This document shows positions 52,780-64,000 of a stretch of DNA of 64,000 bases, piece by piece (within the stretch, counting starts at the first letter, position 1; each line of letters starts with the position of its first letter). Source of the stretch: Pseudomonas entomophila L48 (GTDB lineage: Bacteria > Pseudomonadota > Gammaproteobacteria > Pseudomonadales > Pseudomonadaceae); the NCBI RefSeq assembly GCF_000026105.1, contig NC_008027.1:4732501-4796500 (forward strand). Reading direction: 5' to 3'. The position numbers and the translations under genes are program-made. Under the pieces are notes generated by a model. It did not search any database and was not told the DNA's origin. It was given only the letters and a program-made list of their open reading frames with translations.

Positions 52780-53724
52780 TTAAACATCAGGCCAGAAAGC
52801 CCGGATCCCCGCAACGCCCTGAGCGCCAGCTTCCCAGGCCCGCTCTCGCTCACCCGGTCCGACACCGCCCAGCAGGAACACCGGATGACTGATTCCTGTG
52901 ATCAGTCGCTGCGCCTCATCCCATCCCAGCGGCGTGGCATCCGGATGGGTCTGGGTCGCCTGCACTGGCGACAGGGTGACGAAGTCCACCCCCATCTGCT
53001 CGGCCAGCGCCAGTTCCTCGGCGTTGTGGCAGGACGCCGCCAGCCAGCGTTCTTTCGGGAACGGTCGGCCCTTCGCGGCATACTTGCGCAGCTGCGCGGC
53101 GGTCAGGTGCCAGCCCGCCGACGGGAAATCGCCCAACCATTCCAACGGCCCCTTGAGCATCAGTTGCGCCTTGCCCGCGCACAACCCGACCGCGTCCACC
53201 GCGACATCGCGGTACTTGGGGTCGTACATGTCGGGCGCGCGCAGCTGGATCAGCCTGATCCCACTGGCCACTGCCCTCTGGATTCCCTTGAGCAGCTCCG
53301 GCACCTCCAGGCCATCCGGCGTGATCAGGTATTGATCAGGCAGGCGCGCCGCAGCGACGATCGGCTTGTTGGCCTCGGGGAACTCGTACTGGCCCAGGTC
53401 ACGCGGTGCCACCCAAGCCAGCGGCTGGCCCTCAGCGCCATGGGGCTCACCGGTGAACGCATCGACTTCACGCACGTCCAGCAGCACCTGCTTGTCCGGG
53501 TAGTCGTGGCTGACCTTGATCAACGGCCGCGAACGCGCAACCTCGATACCCAGTTCCTCGCGCAGTTCACGGGCCAGCGCCACCTCGACGCCTTCGCCGT
53601 CCTCAACCTTGCCGCCCGGGAACTCCCACAAGCCGCCCTGATGCTGCGTGTCGGCGCGACGGGCGATCAGGATACGGCCGTCAGTACCGCGAATGACTGC
53701 GGCAACCACATGAATCCGCTTCAC
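52780..53724 (-). CDS. mutT: MutT-type Nudix hydrolase fused to a ThiE-like domain
   Basis: A 314-residue two-domain protein. The amino-terminal Nudix domain (1-130) has the complete Nudix box GGKVEDGEGVEVALARELREELGIE near 37-61, as in MutT, which cleaves oxidised dGTP. The carboxy half (about 140-314) resembles thiamine-phosphate synthase: GIRLIQLRAPDMYDPK, then TLSPVQATQTHPDATPLGWDEA and PVFLLGGVGPGE. This fusion is common in gammaproteobacteria; the role of the ThiE-like half is unclear. It overlaps the GST stop by 4 bases (ATGA). Confidence 0.92.
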   Translation of the reverse strand: MKRIHVVAAVIRGTDGRILIARRADTQHQGGLWEFPGGKVEDGEGVEVALARELREELGIEVARSRPLIKVSHDYPDKQVLLDVREVDAFTGEPHGAEGQPLAWVAPRDLGQYEFPEANKPIVAAARLPDQYLITPDGLEVPELLKGIQRAVASGIRLIQLRAPDMYDPKYRDVAVDAVGLCAGKAQLMLKGPLEWLGDFPSAGWHLTAAQLRKYAAKGRPFPKERWLAASCHNAEELALAEQMGVDFVTLSPVQATQTHPDATPLGWDEAQRLITGISHPVFLLGGVGPGERERAWEAGAQGVAGIRAFWPDV

Positions 53725-54353
53725 CCTTCACGCTCCGCCAGGCCAGCTTTCTGCCAGGCCTGAAACGCAGGCCACTGGTAGATGGTTTCGATGTAGGCGG
53801 CCGCTGCGGCCGGTACGTCGACACGGTAGGTGCGCAGGCGCACGGCCACCGGGGCGAAGAAGGCATCGGCCAGGGTCGGCCGGCCGAACAGGAACGGGCC
53901 GCTGTCCTTGGTCACCAGGCGGCATTCGTTCCACAAGGCGACGATGCGGTCGATATCGACCTGCACGTCCAATGGCACCTCATCCAGCGCCTGGTCGCGG
54001 GACAGATCGAAGGGCATTGCGCCGCGCAAGGCGAAGAAGCCGCTGTGCATCTGCGCGCAGGCCGAGCGGGCCTGGGCACGGGCGGCAACATCCTCGGGCC
54101 AGAGCCTGGCCTCGGGGTGTTGCTCATTGAGAAATTCGGCGATGGCCAGGGAGTCGGCGATCACGCCATGCTCGGTCTTGAGCAAGGGCACCTTGCCAGT
54201 GGCCGAGAACGCGAGCAGGCGCTGGCGGGTGTCTGGCTGATTGAGCTTGACCAGGGTTTCTTCGTAGGGGGCGCCGGCCAGCTCGAGGGCTAGGGCGCCG
54301 CGTAGCGACCAGGAGGAATACAACTTGTCGCCGATGATCAGGTGGTAGCTCAT
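53721..54353 (-). CDS. Glutathione S-transferase family protein
   Basis: A 210-residue protein with an amino-terminal thioredoxin-like domain (MSYHLIIGDKLYSSWSLRG; the Ser-Ser-Trp motif is typical) and an alpha-helical carboxy domain. The GSH-binding segment GKVPLLKTEHGVIADSLAIAEFL is present near residues 53-75. It resembles the maleylacetoacetate-isomerase-like and beta-class bacterial enzymes; substrate unknown. The gene ends overlapping the mutT start (ATGA), so the two are coupled. Confidence 0.85.
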   Translation of the reverse strand: MSYHLIIGDKLYSSWSLRGALALELAGAPYEETLVKLNQPDTRQRLLAFSATGKVPLLKTEHGVIADSLAIAEFLNEQHPEARLWPEDVAARAQARSACAQMHSGFFALRGAMPFDLSRDQALDEVPLDVQVDIDRIVALWNECRLVTKDSGPFLFGRPTLADAFFAPVAVRLRTYRVDVPAAAAAYIETIYQWPAFQAWQKAGLAEREG

Positions 54354-54398
54354 GAAGCTGCTCCATCAGGTTCGGATACGAGGGGCTGCTGCGCAGCC

Positions 54399-54461
54399 TT
54401 CGCCGGCAAGCCGGCTCCTACGGGCGTCGCGCCAATCTGTAGGAGCCGGCTTGCCGGCGAA
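54399..54461. repeat. REPIN between GST gene and argJ
   Basis: TTCGCCGGCAAGCCGGCTCC-TAC and its inverted copy GTAGGAGCCGGCTTGCCGGCGAA, with an outer GGGGCTGCTGCG hairpin on the left. Confidence 0.92.
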
Positions 54462-54473
54462 CAGGCCGGTGAA

Positions 54474-55691
54474 TCAGGTACGGTACTCAGCGTTGATCTT
54501 CACGTACTCGTGGGACAGGTCGGTGGTCCAGATGGTTTCGCTGCACTGGCCACGGCCCAGCTCGATGCGGATGGTGATCTCTTCCTGGGCCATTACCGCC
54601 GAACCCTGCTCCTCGGTGTAGCTCGGGCTGCGGCCGCCTTGGCTGGCGATGCAGACGTTGTCCAGGTACACGTCGATCAGGCTGACATCCAACGCTGGTA
54701 CGCCCGCACGGCCCACGGCGGCCAGAATGCGGCCCCAGTTGGGGTCGGAGGCGAACAGCGCGGTCTTGATCAGCGGCGAGTGCGCCACGGCGTAGCCGAC
54801 GTCCAGGCATTCCTGGTGATTGCCGCCGCCGTTGACCTGCACGGTGACGAACTTGGTCGCGCCCTCACCATCACGGACGATGGCCTGGGCCACCTCCATG
54901 CACACCTCGAACACCGCCTGCTTCAGCGCCTCGAACAACGCGCCGCTGGCCTCGGTGACCTCAGGCACATCGGCCTTGCCGGTGGCGATCAGCATGCAGC
55001 AGTCGTTGGTCGAGGTGTCGCCATCGATGGTGATGCGGTTGAACGACTTGTTCGCGCCGTCCAGCATCAGGTCTTTGAGCACAGCCGGTGCGACCTTGGC
55101 GTCGGTGGCGATGTAGCCCAGCATGGTGGCCATGTTGGGGCGGATCATTCCCGCGCCCTTGCTGATGCCGGTGACAGTGATGGTCTTGCCGTCGAACTGG
55201 AACTGACGGCTGGCACCCTTGGGCAGGGTGTCGGTGGTCATGATGCCGGTGGCGGCTTCGGCCCAGTGGTTCTCGGACAGGTTGTCCAGGGCGGCCTGCA
55301 GCGCGCCTTCGATCTTCTCGACCGGCAGCGGCTCGCCGATCACGCCGGTGGAGAACGGCAGCACCGACTCAGCGGGCACGCCGGCCAGCTCGGCCAGTTT
55401 GGCGCAAGTGCGCTCCGCCGCAGCGAGGCCTGGTGCGCCGGTGCCGGCGTTGGCATTGCCGGTGTTGGTCAGCAGGTAGCGCACGGTGCCCTGCACGCGC
55501 TGCTTGGAAAGGATCACCGGGGCGGCGCAGAAGGCGTTCAGGGTGAACACGCCAGCCACGCTGGAGCCTTCGGCACAGCGCATCACCACCACGTCCTTGC
55601 GCCCGGGGCGCTTGATGCCCGCCGAGGCGATACCGAGTTCGAAACCGGGAACCGGGTGCAGGGTGGGCAGGGGACCAAGACCAACAGCCAT
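54474..55691 (-). CDS. argJ: Bifunctional ornithine acetyltransferase / N-acetylglutamate synthase
   Basis: A 405-residue enzyme of arginine biosynthesis that moves the acetyl group from N-acetylornithine to glutamate. The precursor cleaves itself before the nucleophile Thr189 in [20 protein letters not shown]. The amino terminus [19 protein letters not shown] is typical. It is flanked by REPINs and stands apart from other arg genes, as usual in Pseudomonas. secA lies in the same direction upstream. Confidence 0.95.
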   Translation of the reverse strand: MAVGLGPLPTLHPVPGFELGIASAGIKRPGRKDVVVMRCAEGSSVAGVFTLNAFCAAPVILSKQRVQGTVRYLLTNTGNANAGTGAPGLAAAERTCAKLAELAGVPAESVLPFSTGVIGEPLPVEKIEGALQAALDNLSENHWAEAATGIMTTDTLPKGASRQFQFDGKTITVTGISKGAGMIRPNMATMLGYIATDAKVAPAVLKDLMLDGANKSFNRITIDGDTSTNDCCMLIATGKADVPEVTEASGALFEALKQAVFEVCMEVAQAIVRDGEGATKFVTVQVNGGGNHQECLDVGYAVAHSPLIKTALFASDPNWGRILAAVGRAGVPALDVSLIDVYLDNVCIASQGGRSPSYTEEQGSAVMAQEEITIRIELGRGQCSETIWTTDLSHEYVKINAEYRT

Positions 55692-55727
55692 TAGAGCGCT
55701 CCTAGAAATTTCGCGGGGAATTTAAGA

Positions 55728-55830
55728 GGGCCGCGTTGCGGCCCTTTCGCGGCACAAGGCCGCTCCTACAGAACCTGGCGCGGCACCTGTAGGAGCGGCC
55801 TTGTGCCGCGATGGGCTGCAACGCAGCCCA
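55728..55830. repeat. REPIN between argJ and secA
   Basis: TTCGCGGCACAAGGCCGCTCC-TAC and its inverted copy GTAGGAGCGGCCTTGTGCCGCGA, flanked by GGGCCGC/GCGGCCC and GGGCTGC/GCAGCCC hairpins. Confidence 0.9.
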
Positions 55831-55858
55831 AGGTTTTCATGCCAACAGTGCAGTCAGA

Positions 55859-58597
<2,739 letters not shown>

Positions 58598-58981
58598 ATC
58601 GGCAGGATCTTCCACACGTAGGGATGGAGGGCGGCCCCATGAGTCGCCCGTGCAGCCCTGAGGCCGCATGCGAACGAGCATTCTACCCGGAAACGATGGT
58701 GAGGAAAGTGGTGGATTTCCACGATGCTGGCACAGCGCTTTTAGGGGGCCTGACTAACATAGGGGCTTTTCGCGCAAGTTCAAGGTGCGGGAAGATGAAA
58801 CGTATCGAGAATGACTTGCATCAATATCCAAGCTCTGCCGGTGTCTGTGCGGGCCCTTTCGCCGGCAAAGCCGGCTCCTACAGGCACGGCGCCGATCTTG
58901 AGAGGGCACGGCCTTGCGGTGAAGAGGCCAGCGCAAGGGCATCTGTTAGACTGTCGGTCTTGTAATCACCTGCGCACGCCC
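58598..58981. other. Divergent region upstream of secA and dciA
   Basis: A 384-base gap without a convincing gene. A single REP lies at 58851-58884 with possible remnants of a partner at 58905-58930. The AT-rich stretch near 58715-58810 could hold the secA promoter; I could not fix its -35/-10 elements. No SecM-like arrest peptide is recognised. Confidence 0.5.
58851..58884. repeat. Single REP upstream of dciA
   Basis: GGCCCTTTCGCCGGCAAAGC followed by CGGCTCCTACAGG. One extra A in the hairpin compared with the GCCGGCTTGCCGGC subfamily. No intact partner is found. Confidence 0.75.
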
Positions 58982-59437
58982 ATGGCCTACAAACCCTCCC
59001 CTGCCCGCCCGCCCGCCGCCCTGCTGCGCCAGGCCCGCCCGCTGCGCCTGCTGCTCAACCAGGCCGAACGCCTGGAGCACCTGCAGCGTCTGCTGGAAAG
59101 CCAGTTGCAGCCGGCTGCCCGCGAGCACTGCCATGTGGCGTCCTGGAAAGAGGGTACTTTGTTGCTGGTGGTGACCGACGGCCACTGGGCGACCCGTCTG
59201 CGCTACCAGCAGAAGCGCCTGCAACGGCAACTCCAGGCCATGGAAGCCTTCGCCAACCTGTCGCGCATCCTGTTCAAGGTGCAACCACCCTTGGTGCCTG
59301 CCAAGCGTGAAGGTCAGGGGCCGGAGCTGTCGGAACATGCCGCCGAGAGCATCCGCGGATCGGCCGACGGGATCAGTGATCCGAAGTTGCGGGCGGCGCT
59401 GGAACGGCTGGCCGCGCACGCACAGGCCAAAGGTTGA
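58982..59437 (+). CDS. dciA: DciA-like (DUF721) helicase-loader protein
   Basis: A 151-residue basic protein with the DUF721 region at about 15-100 (LLNQAERLEHLQRLLESQLQ, LLLVVTDGHWATRLRYQQKRL). DciA is the ancestral loader of the DnaB replicative helicase in bacteria lacking DnaC. The symbol is assigned on family and position: in Pseudomonas the gene lies between lpxC and secA. It is convergent with lpxC. Confidence 0.8.
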   Translation: MAYKPSPARPPAALLRQARPLRLLLNQAERLEHLQRLLESQLQPAAREHCHVASWKEGTLLLVVTDGHWATRLRYQQKRLQRQLQAMEAFANLSRILFKVQPPLVPAKREGQGPELSEHAAESIRGSADGISDPKLRAALERLAAHAQAKG

Positions 59438-59441
59438 CCCT

Positions 59442-59524
59442 GTAGGAGCGGCTTCAGCCGCGAAGCAAGCGACACGGTGCATGGCACCGGCTGCGCCGGT
59501 GTTCGCGGCTGAAGCCGCTCCTAC
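59442..59524. repeat. REPIN between dciA and lpxC
   Basis: GTAGGAGCGGCTTCAGCCGCG with inverted copy CGCGGCTGAAGCCGCTCCTAC and an inner CACCGGC/GCCGGTG hairpin. Confidence 0.9.
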
Positions 59525-59544
59525 AGGCCTGCGCCCAAGGCCAA

Positions 59545-59570
59545 TAAAAAAGGCCACCCGAAGGTGGCCT
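59545..59570 (-). terminator. Terminator of lpxC
   Basis: AGGCCACC and GGTGGCCT around a CGAA tetraloop; the A run at the left gives a T run on the minus strand. Confidence 0.88.
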
Positions 59571-59595
59571 CAATCACTAGAGAGAGTGTTCGAAC

Positions 59596-60507
59596 TTACA
59601 CGGCCGCAACAGGGCGCATGTACGAGATCGGTGCCGTGCTGGCATCTTCGAAAAACACCACTTCCCAGGCATCTGTTTCTGCGATCAACTTGCGCAGCAA
59701 CTGATTGTTCAACGAGTGGCCGGACTTGTAGCCCTTGAACTCGCCGATCAGGCTGTTGCCCAGCAGGTAGAGGTCACCAATGGCATCGAGGATCTTGTGC
59801 TTGACGAATTCGTCTTCGGAGCGAAGGCCGTCTTCGTTGAGCACGCCAGTCTCATCGACAACAATGGCGTTCTCGACGCTGCCGCCGAGCGCAAGATTGT
59901 GCTTGCGCAGGTACTCGATGTCTCGCATGAACCCGAAGGTCCGCGCGCGGCTGACTTCTTTCACGAACGAGGTGCTGGAGAAGTCTACAGACGCGCTCTG
60001 GGTCTGGCCCTTGAGGACCGGGTGATCGAAGTCGATCTCGAAGCTCACCTTGAACCCGTCGAATGGCAGGAAAGTGGCGCGTTTGTCGCCGTCTTCCACT
60101 GTCACTTCGCGCAGGATGCGGATGAACTTCTTCGGTGCGTCCTGTTCTTCCAGGCCGGCCGATTGGATCAGGAATACGAAGGGTCCGGCGCTGCCATCCA
60201 TGATCGGCACTTCCGAGGCGGAGAGCTCGACGTAGGCGTTATCGATGCCCAGGCCCGCCATGGCGGAGAGCAGGTGCTCGACCGTATCGACCTTGACGTC
60301 ACCGTTGACCAGCGTGGTGGACATGGTGGTCTCACCGACGTTGGCCGCGCGCGCCGGGATCTCCACGACGGGAGAAAGGTCGGCGCGACGGAAGACGATG
60401 CCGGTGTCGACAGGCGCAGGCTTGAGGGTCAGGTAGACCTTCTCCCCGGAGTGCAGGCCGACGCCCGTGGCACGGATGGTATTCTTCAGGGTGCGTTGTC
60501 TAATCAT
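59596..60507 (-). CDS. lpxC: UDP-3-O-acyl-N-acetylglucosamine deacetylase
   Basis: The zinc enzyme that commits precursor to lipid A synthesis. The 303-residue protein begins [21 protein letters not shown]. The zinc ligands are His78 in [10 protein letters not shown] and the histidine and aspartate of [10 protein letters not shown] near 237-241. It is the last gene of the division cluster, after ftsZ, and stops before a terminator. Confidence 0.97.
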   Translation of the reverse strand: MIRQRTLKNTIRATGVGLHSGEKVYLTLKPAPVDTGIVFRRADLSPVVEIPARAANVGETTMSTTLVNGDVKVDTVEHLLSAMAGLGIDNAYVELSASEVPIMDGSAGPFVFLIQSAGLEEQDAPKKFIRILREVTVEDGDKRATFLPFDGFKVSFEIDFDHPVLKGQTQSASVDFSSTSFVKEVSRARTFGFMRDIEYLRKHNLALGGSVENAIVVDETGVLNEDGLRSEDEFVKHKILDAIGDLYLLGNSLIGEFKGYKSGHSLNNQLLRKLIAETDAWEVVFFEDASTAPISYMRPVAAV

Positions 60508-60619
60508 GGCATTGGCCGCTTCAGCGCAAATTGCGAACAGGTATCAACAAAGGCTGGGGATGATAACAGACCCGGCCTTTGCTGAACACCAATCACCCTA
60601 ATACCCCTGATAAATTCCA

Positions 60620-61816
60620 TCAATCGGCCTGACGACGCAGGAACGCCGGGATATCCAGGTAGTCCAGATCATCCTGAGGGTTGAGTTTAGCTGCCGCTGC
60701 GGCACCCGCATGCGCCTGGTTGCGCATCACGGTCGGACGCTCCAGGTCACGGTAGTTCACCGCCGACTGCTCCTGGCGAACCGGGGCCGGGTTGGAGGCC
60801 TCGTATACCTGCTGAGCGGTCTGCAGGGTGTTGTCCACCACCTTGACCGGCTTCTCGATGCGCGCGCCCAGGCCAGTGGCCACGACGGTCACGTGCAGCT
60901 CGTCGCGCATGTCCGGGTCGATCACGGTGCCGACCTTGACCATCGCGTGGTCGGAGGCGAAGGCCTCGATGATGCTACCCACGTCGGAGTACTCACCCAG
61001 CGACAGGTCCGGACCTGCGGTGATGTTCACCAGGATGCCGCGGGCGCCCTGCAGGTTGACGTCTTCGAGCAGCGGGTTGCGGATCGCCGCCTCGGTGGCC
61101 TCGCGGGCACGGTTCGGGCCGCTGGCGCAGCCGGTACCCATCATCGCCATGCCCATCTCGCCCATCACGGTGCGCACGTCGGCAAAGTCGACGTTGATCA
61201 TGCCCGGGCGCTTGATGATGTCGGAGATGCCGCGCACGGCACCGGCCAGTACATCGTCAGCCTTGGCGAAGGCGGACAGCAGGCTTGCATCCTTGCCCAG
61301 GATGGTCAGCAGCTTCTCGTTGGGGATGGTGATCAGCGAGTCGACGCTCTCGGCCAGCATGCGGATGCCTTCATCGGCGATCTGCATGCGCTTGCGGCCT
61401 TCGAACGGGAACGGACGGGTCACCACCGCAACGGTGAGGATGCCCATTTCCTTCGCCACTTCGGCGATGATCGGCGCCGCGCCGGTACCGGTACCGCCGC
61501 CCATGCCGGTGGTGATGAACACCATGTTGGTGCCCTGCAGCACTTCGGCGATGCGCTCACGGTCTTCCAGCGCGGCCTGGCGGCCGACTTCTGGATTGGC
61601 ACCCGCGCCCAGGCCCTTGGTCACGCCGGTACCCAGTTGCAGGATGGTGCGTGCGCCGATGTTCTTCAGCGCCTGGGCATCGGTGTTGGCGCAGATGAAC
61701 TCCACGCCCTCGATGTTGCTCTTGACCATGTGGTTGACCGCGTTGCCGCCGCCACCACCGACGCCGATCACCTTGATGACCGGACTTTGCGGGACGTTGT
61801 CTACGAGCTCGAACAT
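60620..61816 (-). CDS. ftsZ: Cell-division GTPase FtsZ
   Basis: Tubulin-like GTPase of 398 residues forming the division ring. The GTP-binding signature GGGTGTGAAP is near residue 105, and the T7 loop follows later. The conserved carboxy-terminal peptide DYLDIPAFLRRQAD, the docking tail for FtsA and ZipA, is intact. It follows ftsA with a 55-base gap and AGGAGAGG ribosome site. Confidence 0.98.
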   Translation of the reverse strand: MFELVDNVPQSPVIKVIGVGGGGGNAVNHMVKSNIEGVEFICANTDAQALKNIGARTILQLGTGVTKGLGAGANPEVGRQAALEDRERIAEVLQGTNMVFITTGMGGGTGTGAAPIIAEVAKEMGILTVAVVTRPFPFEGRKRMQIADEGIRMLAESVDSLITIPNEKLLTILGKDASLLSAFAKADDVLAGAVRGISDIIKRPGMINVDFADVRTVMGEMGMAMMGTGCASGPNRAREATEAAIRNPLLEDVNLQGARGILVNITAGPDLSLGEYSDVGSIIEAFASDHAMVKVGTVIDPDMRDELHVTVVATGLGARIEKPVKVVDNTLQTAQQVYEASNPAPVRQEQSAVNYRDLERPTVMRNQAHAGAAAAAKLNPQDDLDYLDIPAFLRRQAD

Positions 61817-61871
61817 TTTCCCTCTCCTTACAGTTCTCTAGTTGTTGCGCCTACCACTACTGCTTTGAAAC

Positions 61872-63134
61872 TTAGAAGTTGCCCTGGACCCAACGCTTGA
61901 GTCGTTCAAGCACCGGGGCCTTCGGTTCATCGCCATAGCTGTTGTTGCTGCTGTTGCTGATACCGGTCAGGGACGGGTCCTCGGACTGCTTCTGCAGGCC
62001 GTAGGTGAGCAGGCCCACACCGGTGGAATAGATCGGGTTGCGCACCACGTCGCTCAGCCCCCGAACGCTGTGCGGCACGCCCAGGCGTACCGGCATGTGG
62101 AAGATCTCTTCGGCCAGTTCCACGGCGCCTTCCATCTTCGCGGTGCCACCGGTGAGGACGATGCCGGCCGGTACCAGGTCCTCGAAGCCACTGCGACGCA
62201 GCTCGGCCTGGATCAGGGTGAACAGCTCGTCGTAACGCGGCTCCACCACTTCAGCCAGGGCCTGGCGCGACAGCTCGCGCGGCGGACGGTCGCCGACGCT
62301 TGGTACCTTGATGGTTTCGCCGGCGCCGGCCAGCTTGGCCAGGGCGCAGGCGTAGCGGATCTTGATTTCCTCGGCGTACTGCGTTGGGGTGCGCAGGGCC
62401 ATGGCGATGTCGTTGGTGACCTGGTCGCCGGCGATCGGGATCACTGCGGTGTGGCGGATCGCGCCTTCGGTGAAGATGGCGATGTCGGTGGTGCCGCCAC
62501 CGATGTCCACCAGGCACACGCCCAGCTCTTTCTCATCGTCGGTCAGCACCGAGTAGGCCGAGGCCAGCTGCTCGAGGATGATGTCGTCGATTTCCAGGCC
62601 GCAACGGCGCACGCACTTTTCGATGTTCTGCGCGGCGTTGACCGCGCAGGTGACCACGTGGACCTTGGCTTCCAGGCGTACGCCCGACATGCCCAGGGGC
62701 TCGCGCACGCCTTCCTGGTTGTCGATCACGTAGTCCTGCGGCAAGGTGTGCAGCACCCGCTGGTCGGCCGGAATGGCCACGGCCTGGGCGGCGTCGAGCA
62801 CGCGCTCGAGGTCGGCGGTGCTGACTTCACGGTCGCGGATGGCGACGATGCCGTGGGAGTTCAGGCTGCGGATGTGGTTGCCGGCAACGCCGACGAACGC
62901 CGAGTGGATACGGCAGCCGGCCATCAGCTGGGCCTCTTCCACGGCACGCTGGATCGACTGCACGGTCGACTCGATGTTCACCACCACGCCCTTCTTCAGG
63001 CCGCGCGATGGGTGGGTGCCGATGCCCACGATCTCCAGGGTGCCGTCCTCGCCGACCTCACCCACCAGCGCCACCACCTTGGAGGTGCCGATGTCCAGCC
63101 CGACGATCATTTTGCCGCTATGCGCGTTTGCCAT
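61872..63134 (-). CDS. ftsA: Cell-division actin-like protein FtsA
   Basis: Membrane-tethering ATPase of 420 residues that anchors FtsZ. The actin-fold phosphate loop is MIVGLDIGTSKVVALVGEV near the amino terminus. The nucleotide-binding VDIGGGTTDIAIF is near 205 and VLTGGTAKMEG near 335. The carboxy-terminal amphipathic anchor PVLERLKRWVQGNF is intact. It follows ftsQ by 14 bases. Confidence 0.97.
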   Translation of the reverse strand: MANAHSGKMIVGLDIGTSKVVALVGEVGEDGTLEIVGIGTHPSRGLKKGVVVNIESTVQSIQRAVEEAQLMAGCRIHSAFVGVAGNHIRSLNSHGIVAIRDREVSTADLERVLDAAQAVAIPADQRVLHTLPQDYVIDNQEGVREPLGMSGVRLEAKVHVVTCAVNAAQNIEKCVRRCGLEIDDIILEQLASAYSVLTDDEKELGVCLVDIGGGTTDIAIFTEGAIRHTAVIPIAGDQVTNDIAMALRTPTQYAEEIKIRYACALAKLAGAGETIKVPSVGDRPPRELSRQALAEVVEPRYDELFTLIQAELRRSGFEDLVPAGIVLTGGTAKMEGAVELAEEIFHMPVRLGVPHSVRGLSDVVRNPIYSTGVGLLTYGLQKQSEDPSLTGISNSSNNSYGDEPKAPVLERLKRWVQGNF

Positions 63135-63148
63135 GGTCCTGCCTCTCT

Positions 63149-64000
63149 CTAATTCTTCGCAACGGCGGGTTGGGCCGTCGTCGGTGCATTCGGTTCCCGC
63201 CAGCCAACGGCAAGTCCATTGGCGTAACGCAGATCGATGCGGGCGATATTGGTGATCTGGTCTTTAAGCGTTTTGTCGTAAATGGCAATGAAACGGCGCA
63301 TCTTCTCCACCAGATGGTCGCGCCCCAGCAGCAACTCGATACCCGGCCCGGCGCTTCCCGCGCCCGTGGTCAGGAACCAGCTGCCTCGCTCGCGCAGCTC
63401 CAGGCGAGCGATGGAAAAGCCCATGGGGCGCAGCATCTGGCTCAATACCTGATACTGCTGCATGACTTGTTGCTGAGCGCGCTGCGGCCCGAACAGCTGC
63501 GGCAGGTGCTCGTAGTTGGCCAGCTCGCGCGGGGTGAAGGCCTGGCCCTGGTTGTTGAGCAAGGCCTCGTCGCCCCAGCGCGCCACCGGCAACTGTTCCT
63601 CCAGACGGATCACCACCTCGTCTGGCCAGACCCGACGCACTTCGGCGTGGGCGATCCATGGCATCTGTTCCAGTTCCACGCGCATCGCCGCCAGGTCGAC
63701 GGTGAAGAAGCTTGCCGCCACGTAGGGCGCGATCCGTTGCTGCACCGCCTGCTGGCTGATGTAGCTGAGGTCGCCCTGCACGGCGATCTTGGTGATCGGA
63801 CGATCGGCGTAAGGCATCAGGCGAATGGCGCCTTCATAGGCGCCAAAGCCCGCCGCCACCAGCAGCACCGGCCACAGCAGGCGCTTGAAGCCACCAAAAC
63901 TCGGGCGAGGCAGGCGCGCCGATACGGGCTCGTCGGCCACCAGTCGGCTGGCGCCACGCGGCACCGGCTTGCTACGGCCGGTAACGGGTTGCTGCTGACG
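63149..64000 (-). CDS. ftsQ: Cell-division protein FtsQ (5' end outside window)
   Basis: Bitopic division protein that links early and late divisome. The visible 283 residues include one membrane helix ([21 protein letters not shown]), a POTRA domain ([20 protein letters not shown]) and the beta domain. The reading frame is open to the window edge and lacks only the short amino-terminal tail. An internal ATG at 63964 is not the likely start because the frame continues. Confidence 0.93.
   Translation of the reverse strand, partial: RQQQPVTGRSKPVPRGASRLVADEPVSARLPRPSFGGFKRLLWPVLLVAAGFGAYEGAIRLMPYADRPITKIAVQGDLSYISQQAVQQRIAPYVAASFFTVDLAAMRVELEQMPWIAHAEVRRVWPDEVVIRLEEQLPVARWGDEALLNNQGQAFTPRELANYEHLPQLFGPQRAQQQVMQQYQVLSQMLRPMGFSIARLELRERGSWFLTTGAGSAGPGIELLLGRDHLVEKMRRFIAIYDKTLKDQITNIARIDLRYANGLAVGWREPNAPTTAQPAVAKN

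Noticed and set aside
58598..58981. SecM-like arrest gene before secA
   Set aside because: No open frame here carries a recognisable arrest peptide or signal peptide, and the region has a REP.

Overview
The window reads as core chromosome of a Pseudomonas putida-group bacterium. It is GC-rich, genes are dense, and gene order follows known Pseudomonas blocks: arcDABC, gcs, lptFG-pepA-holC-valS, hupN-yejK, colRS, groESL, argJ-secA, and lpxC-ftsZ-ftsA-ftsQ. The intergenic gaps hold many paired REP hairpins (REPINs) of several sequence subfamilies. I see no rRNA, tRNA, CRISPR array, phage or insertion sequence.

Layout. At 1-5668 lies the arginine deiminase pathway: a partial arcD paralogue, divergent from arcD-arcA-arcB-arcC, with an ANR-type box correctly placed before arcD. 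At 5725-7809 are a small DUF5064-type protein and GcsR, a TyrR-like sigma-54 enhancer-binding protein. At 8013-13119 is a two-gene accessory cassette. Its first protein is large and carries both a complete subtilisin triad and a thermolysin-type HExxH...E zinc site. The gene overlaps by 11 nt a gene for a metallo-beta-lactamase-fold protein. I cannot tie this cassette to a named system. It is the best candidate here for something undescribed, possibly antiphage or stress-related. At 13303-19316 follows the glycine cleavage operon gcvH-gcvP-sdaA-gcvT, with a sigma-54 promoter and GcsR-like sites. This makes gcsR the likely regulator across the inserted cassette.

From 19664 to 34229 come a cold-shock protein, an RDD membrane protein, lptFG (LPS export), pepA, holC and a small companion, valS, rlmF, hupN, yejK, a GIY-YIG protein, an NTF2-like protein, and a CynX-type MFS transporter with its GntR regulator. 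From 34528 to 39165 is the ColRS envelope-stress locus: colR-colS, then a methyltransferase, a WapQ/InaA-type LPS kinase and a small exported protein. A divergent PAP2 phosphatase faces it. Near-identical ColR boxes precede both the methyltransferase and the PAP2 gene, which suggests one outer-membrane remodelling regulon.

From 39276 to 55691 are groSL with a sigma-32-like promoter, fxsA, a HugZ-type protein, a DUF481 outer-membrane protein, an alkyltransferase-like protein, ampG, an MdfA-like exporter, an MscS channel, yajQ, panE, an orphan PAS histidine kinase, a cobalamin adenosyltransferase, a Nudix-ThiE fusion, a glutathione transferase and argJ. From 55859 to 64000 are secA, a DciA-like protein and the end of the division cluster (lpxC, ftsZ, ftsA, partial ftsQ).

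Coordinates, motifs and spacings were read from the sequence. Family assignments and comparisons with other Pseudomonas loci come from memory, without database searches.
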